Assembly: GCA_049600855.1 (NCBI GenBank)
Contig: JBMYQA010000103.1
Coordinates: 1-18,476 of the forward strand
Direction of reading: 5' to 3'
DNA from: JBMYQA01 sp049600855
Lineage (GTDB): Bacteria; Bacteroidota; Bacteroidia; Cytophagales; Flammeovirgaceae
DNA: 18,476 nt
The position numbers and the translations under genes are program-made. The notes beneath the pieces were generated by a model. The model did not search any database. It was given only the letters and a program-made list of their open reading frames with translations, and was not told the origin of the DNA. Below are positions 1 through 8,025 of the stretch, in pieces (within the stretch, counting starts at the first letter, position 1; each line of letters opens with the position of its first letter).

Positions 1-415
1 CAATTTAGCTTTCTTAGTAAATCGAGGAAGCTTCTCAGTAGAGTCGAGTGGAAGCAGCGGTTTTGAATCGGGCGATGGTACAGATGTGGAATCGGGTGCT
101 ACGAATAATGCCATTGCGGTAACAGCTACTGAATTGCGTTTTTCAAGTGTGCCTAGCGCTGTAAATATCGATACGGATTTTGGCTTAACCGTTTCTGCTA
201 CAGATGCCAATGGAAATATAGATACCGATAATACGATCTCAGTAACCTTAGCGCGTGGAGCAGGGGCAGGAATACTTTCCTCTGTAGCAGGCTTAACGCA
301 AAGTTTATCAAGCGGGACATTTGACTGGACAGATTTACAATACAATACAACCGAAACGTTTGATATTACGACAACCAGTAGTTTAACTGATGCGACAAGC
401 TCTTCCATTGTAGCA
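1..415 (+). repeat. Internal coding repeat, copy 1 (truncated by window edge)
   Basis: This ~139-codon module recurs at 1315-1729 with an offset of exactly 1314 bases (438 codons). By hand count about 120 of 139 residues are identical between the copies. The first 100 bases differ at about 22 positions, mostly silent. The copy is cut by the window start, so further copies may lie upstream. Confidence 0.9.
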
Positions 416-3400
416 CAAAATATTACTACGATTGCCTTTCAAGATTTTGAGGGTGGTGCTGATGATTGGTCATTTACCCCTAATCCAACAACATATAATG
501 TAAGTGACGACATATGGGCGAATGTAACCACCGTTGGAGGAACGGTAAGTGCGGCTAACAGTGGTTCTAATTTTTGGGGAATGGAAGATTTAGAGAATTC
601 AAATGGAGGGGGAGCCTTTGATCATACCCTAACATTTGCAACAATTAATACCAGTTCAGCGACTTCAGTTTCGATTTCATTTGATTACATCACAGATGAT
701 TTTAATGGAAGTGATATCTTAAAATATGAAATTTTTGAAGATGGCGTAGGGCAAGGACAAGTTAATTTACCTCAAAATACAGATGCATGGACTACAGTAA
801 GTGTAAATATTTCTGATGCAGCCGATAATGCCCATATTGTAATTACTGCGAGTCAGAATGGAGGTAGCCAACATGCAGGGGTTGATAATTTTAAGATTGA
901 AGGTGCAGTAGCTGTAGTGGCAGGTACCTCTACAGTAGCGGCTGGAGCAGGCGCTGAGCCAAGTACGATTTCTTCATTAATTAATGCTGCTACCGATGCT
1001 TCCTTAAACTTTGATTTTGCCATAACTGATGATGGCGCCACTTCTGGAACCGATACCGATGATTTATTGATTAATCAAGTAGAAATTAGTCAAGGCACTG
1101 GTAATGATATTGCAGATTGGACAACGGTGATTGCTGGGGCTTATTTAGTAAATGGTGATGATTCTGTAGCGGCTACAGTAAGTGCTAGTCTACTTACGTT
1201 TGCTTCTATTCCAACAACAAGTACTGATTTGGGCTTTGTTGCAGATAATGCCACTAAAACTTTTGAGTTAAAGGTTTATTTAGCAAATCCATTGCCCGCA
1301 GGAGTGGATGGGAGCAATTTAGCCTTTTCAGTAAATAGAGGAAGCTTTAGTGTTGAATCAAGTGGAAGTAGTGGTTTTGAATCTGGAAACGGCACGGATG
1401 TGGAATCAGGGGCCAGTAATAATGCGATTGCTATTACAGCAACAGAATTAAGGTTCTCTTCTGTTCCGAGTGATGTATTTGTGAATACAAACTTTGGATT
1501 AACCGTTTCTGCTACTGATGCGAATGGAAATACAGATACGGACAATACCACCTCAGTGACATTGGCTAGAGGAGCAGGTGCTGGAACACTATCTTCAACA
1601 ACTGGGTTAACACAAAGCTTGTCAAGCGGTACATTCAGTTGGACGGATTTACAAAATAATACGATTGAAACATTTGATATTACGACAACGAGTAGTCTGA
1701 CAGATGCTACCAGTTCATCCATCACAGCAAGTGCGATACCAACGCTCATTATTGCTGAAGTTGCAGATCCTAGTAATAATTCGAATGCTCGTTTTGTAAA
1801 GCTATACAATAACGGAACCGATACCCTTGATTTTGATACCGAAACCTATTTCCTAAGTCGCCAAGCCAATGGCACATCTTGGGGGGATTTTCAACTTTCA
1901 GGAACACTTGCTCCTGGAGCGACGATGGTAGTGGCTACCAATTCATCAAACTTCAATACGGCTTATGGCTTTACACCTGATTTAACTTCTGGTTTTATTT
2001 CAGGAAATGGTGACGATACCTATGCAATCTTTAAAGATGGAGGCAACAGTAGTGGAACGCTCCTTGATATTTATGGGGAAATTGATGTAGATGGTACTGG
2101 TGATCCGTGGGAGTATGAAGATAGCCGCGCGGTAAGAATACCAGGAAATACGCCGAATACCACTTGGACTGCAAGCGAATGGGTAATTACTTCAGCAAAT
2201 GTAGCTGATTTTACACCAAGTACCTTTGGCTATTATTCAGCGTCTTCGGGTAACCTTAATACTTTGGCGACTTGGGGATTAAATAAAGATGGTTCAAGTA
2301 CGAACCCTACCGATTTTACATCTGCTAATCAACAATTCCATGTGTATAACAATGCTAGTCCTGCTGTGAGTGCGAGTTGGACAATTAGTGGAACGAACAG
2401 CAAGCTCGTAATTGGCGATGGTTCCACAACGATTTCTTTTGGACTAGCATCAGGACAAACCCTAACTGTGGTAAATCTTGAAGTACAGGCTTCGGGTACT
2501 TTAGAAGCGAATGACGGCGCTGTAGTCACCTTCTCAGGAGATTTGATAAATGATGGAACCATTACGGTGAAAGAAGATGCAGCATTTATTCAATCTGCAG
2601 CTAGTCCAAGTAATAGCGGTTCGGGAACGTATGAAGTGGAGCGCACGGCACCTGATTATAAGTTTCATTTTAATTTTTGGTCTTCGCCGCTCGAGAATCT
2701 GAATATTGGAAATGCATTTTCAAGTGCGCAAAACATCTATGGCTACAATGCAAGTACGCAAGCTTGGTCAGGGGCAAACACGGCATATACGCTTGCTGCT
2801 GGTGAAGGCTTTATTGCTACTGGTTTAAGCGAATCAGCGACTACGATTCTTCGTACGTTCTCGAGTACCAATGCCTTTAATAGTGGAGATATTGATGTGG
2901 CGTTAACTTTCAATAGTGATGCAAATGATGATAATGATTGGAATCTTATCGGAAATCCTTATCCATCAGGATTATCTGCCAATAGCTTTTTAACTGATAA
3001 CTCAGGCGTAATTGATAATGCAGTATACCTCTGGAACTCCGATGGCGATGACGAAACTTCCTTGGATTCTGATTATGCCACTATGAATGCAGCTGGAGTA
3101 ACAGGAGGAGGAGGAGGCACCACGCCTTCTTCCAATAATATTGCATCTTGTCAGGGCTTTTTCGTACAAGCTACGGGAGCAGGGAGTGTGACATTTAGCA
3201 ACGCTCAGCGTACGAGTACGAATAATACCTTCTTAAGAACACAAGAGGTAGAAATGCAGCGGATTTGGTTAGGCGTAAGTGCCCAAACCAAGGAAGCCAA
3301 TTATCCTTTTACCAACGAAGTATTGATTGGTTTTATGGAAGACGCAGAAAATTCAAAAGATAAATACGATGCCAATAAGTTTAAAGGACATGCGCATCTT

Positions 3401-3961
3401 TCGATGTACTCTTTAATGGAAGATAAAAAATTAGCCATTCAAGGGTTACCATTATTGGAGGATGATCAGTTGGGAGCAACACGTATGGTTCCTATTGGAA
3501 TTGAGGTGGGATTAGCAGGACAATATACGTTTAGCATCAACATGCTTAAAAATGTTCCAGCAGCATATGATGTATTGTTCTACGATGCATTAGCCAACAC
3601 ATGGACAGATTTGAGAGCACACTCCTATACGGTGCCTATTAAAAATACAGGTGAATACAATGACCGATTTAGTTTGCATCTCGTAGGCAATCGAGTAACG
3701 AGCCTTCCTACTGATCAGCCTGCTGCTGGTATTCACGTATATGCTTTTGAAAGTGCCGTTTATATAGCTCCAACTGCTCAAGTGAAGGGCGGCATTCAAG
3801 TGGTAATCACTGATTTGATGGGAAGAACGATATTGGATCAAGCTTTTTCAGCATTGTCAACTAAAGAAAAGATTTCACTAGCAGCTTACCCTCAAGGAAT
3901 TTACCTCGTAAAAGTGGTTGCTGAGGAAGGCAAGGTAGTGAAGCGGGTGTACATCAAGTAA
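2..3961 (+). CDS. Large repetitive T9SS-exported protein (3' part, start outside window)
   Basis: The frame is open from base 2, so the start lies upstream; the GTG at 86 is internal to a repeat and is not a start. Over 1,300 residues are visible. Counting from base 86, residues about 118-275 form a beta-sandwich, carbohydrate-binding-like region beginning FQDFEGG and ending GVDNFKIEG. A Thr/Ser/Asp-rich segment (about 305-420) follows, then a second copy of the repeat module. A lamin-tail-like domain starts near 553 (LIIAEVADPSNNSNARFVKL). Further on come Trp/Gly-rich beta regions, including NLIGNPYPSGL, a phrase frequent in secreted Bacteroidota proteins. The last ~85 residues (GIHVYAFESAVYI, VVITDLMGRTI, YPQGIYLVKV, KRVYIK) match the type A C-terminal sorting domain, which directs export through the T9SS and is then removed or attached at the cell surface. 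The ligand is unknown; adhesion or matrix binding is an inference. Confidence 0.9.
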   Translation, partial: NLAFLVNRGSFSVESSGSSGFESGDGTDVESGATNNAIAVTATELRFSSVPSAVNIDTDFGLTVSATDANGNIDTDNTISVTLARGAGAGILSSVAGLTQSLSSGTFDWTDLQYNTTETFDITTTSSLTDATSSSIVAQNITTIAFQDFEGGADDWSFTPNPTTYNVSDDIWANVTTVGGTVSAANSGSNFWGMEDLENSNGGGAFDHTLTFATINTSSATSVSISFDYITDDFNGSDILKYEIFEDGVGQGQVNLPQNTDAWTTVSVNISDAADNAHIVITASQNGGSQHAGVDNFKIEGAVAVVAGTSTVAAGAGAEPSTISSLINAATDASLNFDFAITDDGATSGTDTDDLLINQVEISQGTGNDIADWTTVIAGAYLVNGDDSVAATVSASLLTFASIPTTSTDLGFVADNATKTFELKVYLANPLPAGVDGSNLAFSVNRGSFSVESSGSSGFESGNGTDVESGASNNAIAITATELRFSSVPSDVFVNTNFGLTVSATDANGNTDTDNTTSVTLARGAGAGTLSSTTGLTQSLSSGTFSWTDLQNNTIETFDITTTSSLTDATSSSITASAIPTLIIAEVADPSNNSNARFVKLYNNGTDTLDFDTETYFLSRQANGTSWGDFQLSGTLAPGATMVVATNSSNFNTAYGFTPDLTSGFISGNGDDTYAIFKDGGNSSGTLLDIYGEIDVDGTGDPWEYEDSRAVRIPGNTPNTTWTASEWVITSANVADFTPSTFGYYSASSGNLNTLATWGLNKDGSSTNPTDFTSANQQFHVYNNASPAVSASWTISGTNSKLVIGDGSTTISFGLASGQTLTVVNLEVQASGTLEANDGAVVTFSGDLINDGTITVKEDAAFIQSAASPSNSGSGTYEVERTAPDYKFHFNFWSSPLENLNIGNAFSSAQNIYGYNASTQAWSGANTAYTLAAGEGFIATGLSESATTILRTFSSTNAFNSGDIDVALTFNSDANDDNDWNLIGNPYPSGLSANSFLTDNSGVIDNAVYLWNSDGDDETSLDSDYATMNAAGVTGGGGGTTPSSNNIASCQGFFVQATGAGSVTFSNAQRTSTNNTFLRTQEVEMQRIWLGVSAQTKEANYPFTNEVLIGFMEDAENSKDKYDANKFKGHAHLSMYSLMEDKKLAIQGLPLLEDDQLGATRMVPIGIEVGLAGQYTFSINMLKNVPAAYDVLFYDALANTWTDLRAHSYTVPIKNTGEYNDRFSLHLVGNRVTSLPTDQPAAGIHVYAFESAVYIAPTAQVKGGIQVVITDLMGRTILDQAFSALSTKEKISLAAYPQGIYLVKVVAEEGKVVKRVYIK
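1315..1729 (+). repeat. Internal coding repeat, copy 2
   Basis: Second copy of the module at 1-415. It includes the phrases SVNRGSFSVESSGSSGFESG, TELRFSSVPS, TVSATDANGN and LARGAGAG in the same order. The segment before it (about 1015-1310, with ITDDGATSGTDTDD) probably belongs to the same larger repeat unit, because copy 1 begins in the middle of the corresponding sequence. Confidence 0.9.
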
Positions 3962-3980
3962 AGTACAGTAAGCAGGAGAG

Positions 3981-4022
3981 TAAAATGCTGTGTTCATTTT
4001 GTCTTCCTGCTTAATATCATTG
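3981..4022. repeat. Short intergenic element, copy A
   Basis: This stretch aligns with 15573-15620 through a shared series of blocks: AAAATG, TTCATTTT, CCTGCTTA, ATATCA and TTGA, with small gaps. It lies just after the T9SS gene. It may be a dispersed repeat or chance similarity in AT-rich DNA. Confidence 0.35.
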
Positions 4023-4031
4023 AAACAGGAG

Positions 4032-4063
4032 ACTGACATTAGTAAAACTAGTGTCAGTTTTTT
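4032..4063 (+). terminator. Intrinsic terminator after the T9SS protein gene
   Basis: A 12-bp stem (4032-4043 with 4047-4058, one G-U pair) has a 3-base loop AAA and runs straight into TTTTTT (4058-4063). It sits 70 bases after the stop codon. The opposite strand has no U-run, so it should act only on plus-strand transcripts. Confidence 0.88.
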
Positions 4064-4091
4064 GTTGGCATGAAGAGTGTTTATCTGCTTA

Positions 4092-5681
4092 TTATTCGGT
4101 GTTTTTAGGCAATGTAATGATAAATGCGGTGCCTTTCCCAACTTCACTCTCAACACTTAATGTACCCTTATGCTTCTGGATGATGCCATAGCTGATGGAA
4201 AGTCCTAAACCTGTGCCTTCTCCCACATCTTTGGTGGTAAAGAAAGGTTCGAAGATGCGGGATTTGACGGCTTCAGGTATGCCCATGCCTGTATCTGTAA
4301 TTTTGATGACGATGGTGTTGGCGAGGTTTTGTGTGGTAATACCGATTTCGCCTTCGTCTTCCGTCGCATCAAGGGCGTTTCCAATCAGGTTCATGAATAC
4401 CTGATTCAACTCTCCTAAATTACAATCGATTTTGGGAATAGAAGTATCGTAATTTTTGACAAGGGTAATCGAACCAAAACGATTTCTTAAAATGAGTAAA
4501 GTAGATTCCATCCCTTCATGAATATCGCCTTTCTTAAATACGTCTTGATCGAGTCTTGAGAAGTTTCGGAGGCCTTTGACAATCTCTGTGGCGCGCGAAG
4601 CACCTAATTCAATATCATCTAATAACCCAATGGTATCTTCTTTCAACTCATCCAATACCAATTCCTCTTTTAGTAAGGAAAGTTCTTGAATGCGCGTTTT
4701 CAGTGCTTCCGCATCTGCCCCAACCATTTTTTCACAAGCTTCTACAAAATTCATCAAATCACTAATAATCTCTTTCAGGGTTTGTACACCTCCTGACACA
4801 AAATTGATTGGGTTATTGATTTCATGAGCTACACCAGCAGTCATTTGTCCTAACGAAGCCATTTTTTCTGATTGCAATAAGTGCGCTTGTGTGTGCTGCA
4901 GTTCTTTGTGCGCTTTTTCGAGTTCTTTTCGACCAATTTGCTCATTTTGAAGTGCCTCATGCAAATCGTTTTGAATGATTTCTAAATGCTCATTGATTGT
5001 TTTGAGCTCTTCCGCATTTTGCCGAATCTCTTCTTCTGATGAGAGCAACTCATTGTGGGCATGCTGGAGCTTTTGCTGACTCTCTGCTAATTCTTGCTTG
5101 CGCTGATTTTCCTTTTTAACGGCAATCTCTAATTTTAATTTGGTGCCAAAAAATAAGGTGAATGTAATGATAGATAACACACTCATGTTAAAAGAAAAGA
5201 ATAAGTCCGTATACTCAGGAGGAATGCTATGGACATCAGACTGGAAGTTGCCATTTTCGAAACCACTGTAAATAACGAGTAGGGTAAAGAAGATGAGCCA
5301 CATGACAGAATGGAGGTTTTTATAAGTCATGGCTCCCGTCAACGAAATAACCGCCCAAATCATCATCATTCCACTGGCTGCAAAGCCACCTAAATACCAT
5401 TGAAAGGCAAATGGCAGGATTAAACTAACGCTTACCTGAAAAAAACGCGTAGTCTGAAAGTTTTTAAAAAAGTAAAATTGAGTGAAATTAAGAACCGTGA
5501 AGCTTACATAAACTAAAGGCAATAAAGCCAAATCTCCTAAGTCGCAAATCCATCCAAGTATACTCCACAGCAAAGCACCTAAGCTCGTGAGGCTACCCAT
5601 CACAATGATGAAGGTATGGTACTCTTTTTCAGCTTTAGAAGTTTCAGGCCGAATGCCTATGTTTAATAGATTCTTTAACAT
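4092..5681 (-). CDS. Membrane-bound sensor histidine kinase (orphan)
   Basis: This 529-residue protein begins with about six hydrophobic segments (roughly residues 23-46, 51-71, 82-96, 103-119, 125-141, 163-180). A long Glu/Gln/Lys-rich coiled coil follows (about 183-270). The dimerization/phosphoacceptor helix carries the standard H-box GVAHEINNP with His286. The ATP-binding domain is complete: N-box NLIGNALDATEDEGE (about 431-445), G1 DTGMG (463-467), F-box FEPFFTTK and G2 GEGTGLGLS (487-495). It should autophosphorylate on His286 in response to an unknown signal at the membrane. The fold resembles NtrB/AtoS-type kinases. No receiver-domain protein is encoded in the window, so its partner is elsewhere. 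It is convergent with the T9SS gene and separated from it by a terminator. Confidence 0.93.
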   Translation of the reverse strand: MLKNLLNIGIRPETSKAEKEYHTFIIVMGSLTSLGALLWSILGWICDLGDLALLPLVYVSFTVLNFTQFYFFKNFQTTRFFQVSVSLILPFAFQWYLGGFAASGMMMIWAVISLTGAMTYKNLHSVMWLIFFTLLVIYSGFENGNFQSDVHSIPPEYTDLFFSFNMSVLSIITFTLFFGTKLKLEIAVKKENQRKQELAESQQKLQHAHNELLSSEEEIRQNAEELKTINEHLEIIQNDLHEALQNEQIGRKELEKAHKELQHTQAHLLQSEKMASLGQMTAGVAHEINNPINFVSGGVQTLKEIISDLMNFVEACEKMVGADAEALKTRIQELSLLKEELVLDELKEDTIGLLDDIELGASRATEIVKGLRNFSRLDQDVFKKGDIHEGMESTLLILRNRFGSITLVKNYDTSIPKIDCNLGELNQVFMNLIGNALDATEDEGEIGITTQNLANTIVIKITDTGMGIPEAVKSRIFEPFFTTKDVGEGTGLGLSISYGIIQKHKGTLSVESEVGKGTAFIITLPKNTE

Positions 5682-5986
5682 GAAATCCGAATCGGTAATG
5701 AAAACAAGTTAGCGAAATATTTTTATACGCCTAGCAAATTCTACAGGCTTATTGACAGACAGTGGCAAGGAAGCATGGAATTACATCAATAAAACGGCCA
5801 AACCTCGCGATTGTTGGATACAACAGTGTTAATCAATATGAATAGAAGCCAAGAATAGTTTGTCGCCTTTTCATCGGTTTTTCAATTATTCATGGATTAA
5901 CAATGCACTGACATGAACTGCTGATTACCCCATTTCATGTATGATTGATGCTGAGCTGGAAGTGTTTCATCACAAAGGAGTAGTGA

Positions 5987-6018
5987 AGAAAAGAAAAAGT
6001 TCAAACAGTCTTTAAGCG
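5987..6018 (+). repeat. Dispersed short motif AAAAAGTTCA-R-AC, copy 1
   Basis: GAAAAAGTTCAAACAG followed by TTTAAGC resembles minus-strand sequence at 7081-7110 and 17971-18000. It lies downstream of folP. Confidence 0.4.
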
Positions 6019-6029
6019 AATACTTGATG

Positions 6030-6076
6030 TCCATCCGTAAGCAGATGAAGCTAGTGCATGCTACCTTACGGATGGA
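6030..6076 (-). terminator. Perfect 12-bp hairpin just after folP (possible terminator, no U-run)
   Basis: TCCATCCGTAAG (6030-6041) is the exact reverse complement of CTTACGGATGGA (6065-6076), with a 23-base spacer. On the minus strand it starts 14 bases after the folP stop, where a terminator is expected. No run of U follows it, so it could instead stabilise the 3' end or be a protein-binding site. Confidence 0.5.
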
Positions 6077-6090
6077 AATGGTCTTGGATA

Positions 6091-6957
6091 TTAATGCAAT
6101 ACCATTAATTCCTTATGGCTATTTAGACAACTCACCAGTTGAATGGCCTCTTTTGCCTGTTTTACATCATGAACACGTAAAATCGAAGCACCCTTTTGCA
6201 AGGCGATGGTATTTAAAACAGTAGTACCATTGAGTGCATCTTGAGGAGTAATACCTAGTTGCTTATAAATCATGGATTTACGAGATAGGCCAGCCAAAAT
6301 AGGGCATTCAAGAATTTCAAAAGCTTGGAGATGGTTGAGCAGGTAGTAGTTTTGTGCTAAGGTTTTCGCAAATCCAAAACCAGGATCAACCACGATGTCA
6401 TAAACGCCTAATTGGTGAAGCTTTTTGATGCGAGTGCGGAAAAAGTCAATAATTTCTTCCAAAATATGTTCATACTGCGTGAGTTTTTGCATGGTACGCG
6501 GAGTGCCACGCATATGCATCATGATGTAAGGAACACGCAATTCGGCGATGATGTGAAACATGTCTTCGTCTAAAGTACCTCCAGAGATATCGTTCACTAG
6601 AGCGGCTCCTGCCTCTACAGCTTTCTTAGCCACATCAGCACGAAACGTATCAACAGAAATGGGAGTTCTCGGATGACTTTTTTTTAGTAAGCTAATCGCT
6701 TGATATACGCGTTGTATCTCTTCTTTTTCAGATACTTCATGAGCTCCAGGGCGTGAAGAATATCCACCAATGTCAATGATATCCACTCCTTCATTAACCA
6801 ATTTATCAGCTTGAAGTATGATGGAATCTTCGTTGATGAAGCGCCCTCCATCATAAAATGAATCGGGAGTAACATTAATGACTCCCATCACTTTGGGCTT
6901 TGCTAAATCAAGTAAGCGCCCTCGGATATTTAGCGTTTTTTTGGTTTCGATTACCAT
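6091..6957 (-). CDS. folP: Dihydropteroate synthase
   Basis: This enzyme joins 6-hydroxymethyl-7,8-dihydropterin diphosphate to p-aminobenzoate to give 7,8-dihydropteroate in folate synthesis; the family is the target of sulfonamides. At 288 residues it has normal length and every family signature in order: loop 1 MGVINVTPDSFYDGG (24-38), loop 2 DIGGYSSRPG (62-71), SVDTFRA (101-107), NDISGG (122-127), MMHMRGTPRTMQ (146-157), VDPGFGFAK (190-198), GLSRKS (223-228) and the C-terminal RVHDV (261-265). The ATG at 6957 leaves a sensible N-terminus. A weak promoter-like TAATCTTG lies at 6969-6976 but would leave almost no leader, so it is doubtful. In many Bacteroidota folP is next to the diadenylate cyclase gene; here it stands alone. 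Confidence 0.97.
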   Translation of the reverse strand: MVIETKKTLNIRGRLLDLAKPKVMGVINVTPDSFYDGGRFINEDSIILQADKLVNEGVDIIDIGGYSSRPGAHEVSEKEEIQRVYQAISLLKKSHPRTPISVDTFRADVAKKAVEAGAALVNDISGGTLDEDMFHIIAELRVPYIMMHMRGTPRTMQKLTQYEHILEEIIDFFRTRIKKLHQLGVYDIVVDPGFGFAKTLAQNYYLLNHLQAFEILECPILAGLSRKSMIYKQLGITPQDALNGTTVLNTIALQKGASILRVHDVKQAKEAIQLVSCLNSHKELMVLH

Positions 6958-7080
6958 GATAGTTATTGCAAGATTACTTAAGGAAGTTGTTTGTTAGACA
7001 ACCTCAAGGATTATTCAGCAAATTACGAAGTCCAAAGCGCTCCAACAATAGATTTAAGTTGTTGAAATGTTATTTTTAGA

Positions 7081-7110
7081 TTAAGCGCCTGTCTGAACTT
7101 TTTCTTTCGG
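7081..7110 (-). repeat. Dispersed short motif AAAAAGTTCAGAC, copy 2
   Basis: On the minus strand the sequence reads CGAAAGAAAAAGTTCAGACA, then GGCGCTTAA. It shares AAAAAGTTCAGAC exactly with copy 3 (17971-18000). It lies in the 213-base gap between the kinase-like gene and folP. Confidence 0.45.
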
Positions 7111-7170
7111 CTAAACCTGACCGATTTCCCCCTATTTCGTTGCTTTCTCCTTGAATAATTTGTTCATGAA

Positions 7171-8025
7171 TCACGATTCAGCTAGCTCCAATTCAAACGA
7201 GACTTTCGTCCAAGCACCTTTTTCGCTCTCAATATGAATTTGAGAACCATTTTCTTCTAAAAAAGCCTTTGTCACAATTAGGCCCATGCCCAAGCCCAAT
7301 TCATTTGCCGTTCCGCGTTGAGTAGCCTTTCGAGCAGGATTAAAAATATTTTTGAGCTTAGAAGCACTCATCCCAATTCCTTCGTCTTCAATCGTTAGGA
7401 GTGTATGGTTTGCCTCGATTTGCGCATGTATGCTTATTTTACCCGATTTGTGGCTAAATTTTAATGCATTGGAAATCAGGTTGTTGAATACGTGTTGCAG
7501 CATGTTTTTATCAAAAGAAACACAAAGGTCTTTCGGAACAGTTACTTCAATTTCTAAGTCTTTGTTTTCAATCTGCTTTTCAACCGAAGTTAAGAAGGTT
7601 TCAATTAAAGGGAGTACTTGAACAGCACTGGTATTTACATGGTAATTCTTTACCATTAAGCTAGACCATTCAATGAGGTTTCCCATTAACTCTTGAAGCC
7701 TGATAATTTGCGCATTGAGGTGATTATTGAATTCTAATATGCCTTTTTTCTCTAATCTGGGTGCATCATTTACCACCATATTTGAAAGCGCTTGTAAGGT
7801 GCGCAATGGGCTGCCTAAGTGGTAAGAAAGGATGTTGTAGATTTTATCTTGCTCATCTCGGAGTTGCTTACGCTCTTTTTTCAACGCTTGGAAACGTTCT
7901 AAGTCATTGCCTTCGCCAGTTGCCAATTTAGTTAAAGCGCGTTCAAACAGTTTTAAGCCTTCCGCATCTTCAATTTTATCCAACAGCGCAGTAATGGTTT
8001 GCTTGGTATTCGTTAATTCAGCCAT
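7171..8025 (-). CDS. Cytoplasmic histidine-kinase-like protein with altered H-box
   Basis: The start is the ATG at 8025 (MAELTNTKQT), giving 284 residues; an in-frame start at 8088 would add a short hydrophobic tail and is less likely. There is no membrane segment. An N-terminal helical region (about 1-55) is followed by the dimerization helix, which reads ILSYHLGSPLRTL. Aligned on L-x-S-P-L, the usual phospho-His position holds Tyr68 and the usual acidic position holds His69. The ATP-binding domain looks intact: N-box NNLISNALKFS (from about 181), G1 DEGIG (about 214-218) and G2 LGLGMGL (about 242-248). It may be a degenerate kinase, a kinase using the shifted His, or a regulator of another kinase. 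No cognate receiver protein is nearby. It is divergent from the sigma-54 activator gene. Confidence 0.9.
   Translation of the reverse strand: MAELTNTKQTITALLDKIEDAEGLKLFERALTKLATGEGNDLERFQALKKERKQLRDEQDKIYNILSYHLGSPLRTLQALSNMVVNDAPRLEKKGILEFNNHLNAQIIRLQELMGNLIEWSSLMVKNYHVNTSAVQVLPLIETFLTSVEKQIENKDLEIEVTVPKDLCVSFDKNMLQHVFNNLISNALKFSHKSGKISIHAQIEANHTLLTIEDEGIGMSASKLKNIFNPARKATQRGTANELGLGMGLIVTKAFLEENGSQIHIESEKGAWTKVSFELELAES

Larger units (their letters stand above)
5682..6090. other. Gene-free stretch between folP and the membrane kinase
   Basis: These 409 bases hold no convincing gene. They contain a perfect inverted repeat next to the folP stop (6030-6076) and a purine-rich motif shared with two other intergenic regions (5987-6018). 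The promoter of the membrane kinase should lie near the left end, reading leftward, but I found no full TAnnTTTG match there. Confidence 0.6.

Noticed and set aside
1276..1809. 177-codon open frame on the minus strand inside the T9SS gene
   Set aside because: It lies antisense to a clearly coding repeat region. Its composition is explained by the Ser/Thr/Asp-rich sense codons, and it has no recognisable motif.
3878..4156. 92-codon minus-strand frame across the terminator
   Set aside because: It crosses the terminator and the ends of two real genes.
6024..6224. 66-codon plus-strand frame over the folP 3' end
   Set aside because: It overlaps folP in antisense and spans the hairpin; no family resemblance.
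6969..6976. TAATCTTG as folP promoter on the minus strand
   Set aside because: One base off consensus, and the transcript would begin only a few bases before the start codon.
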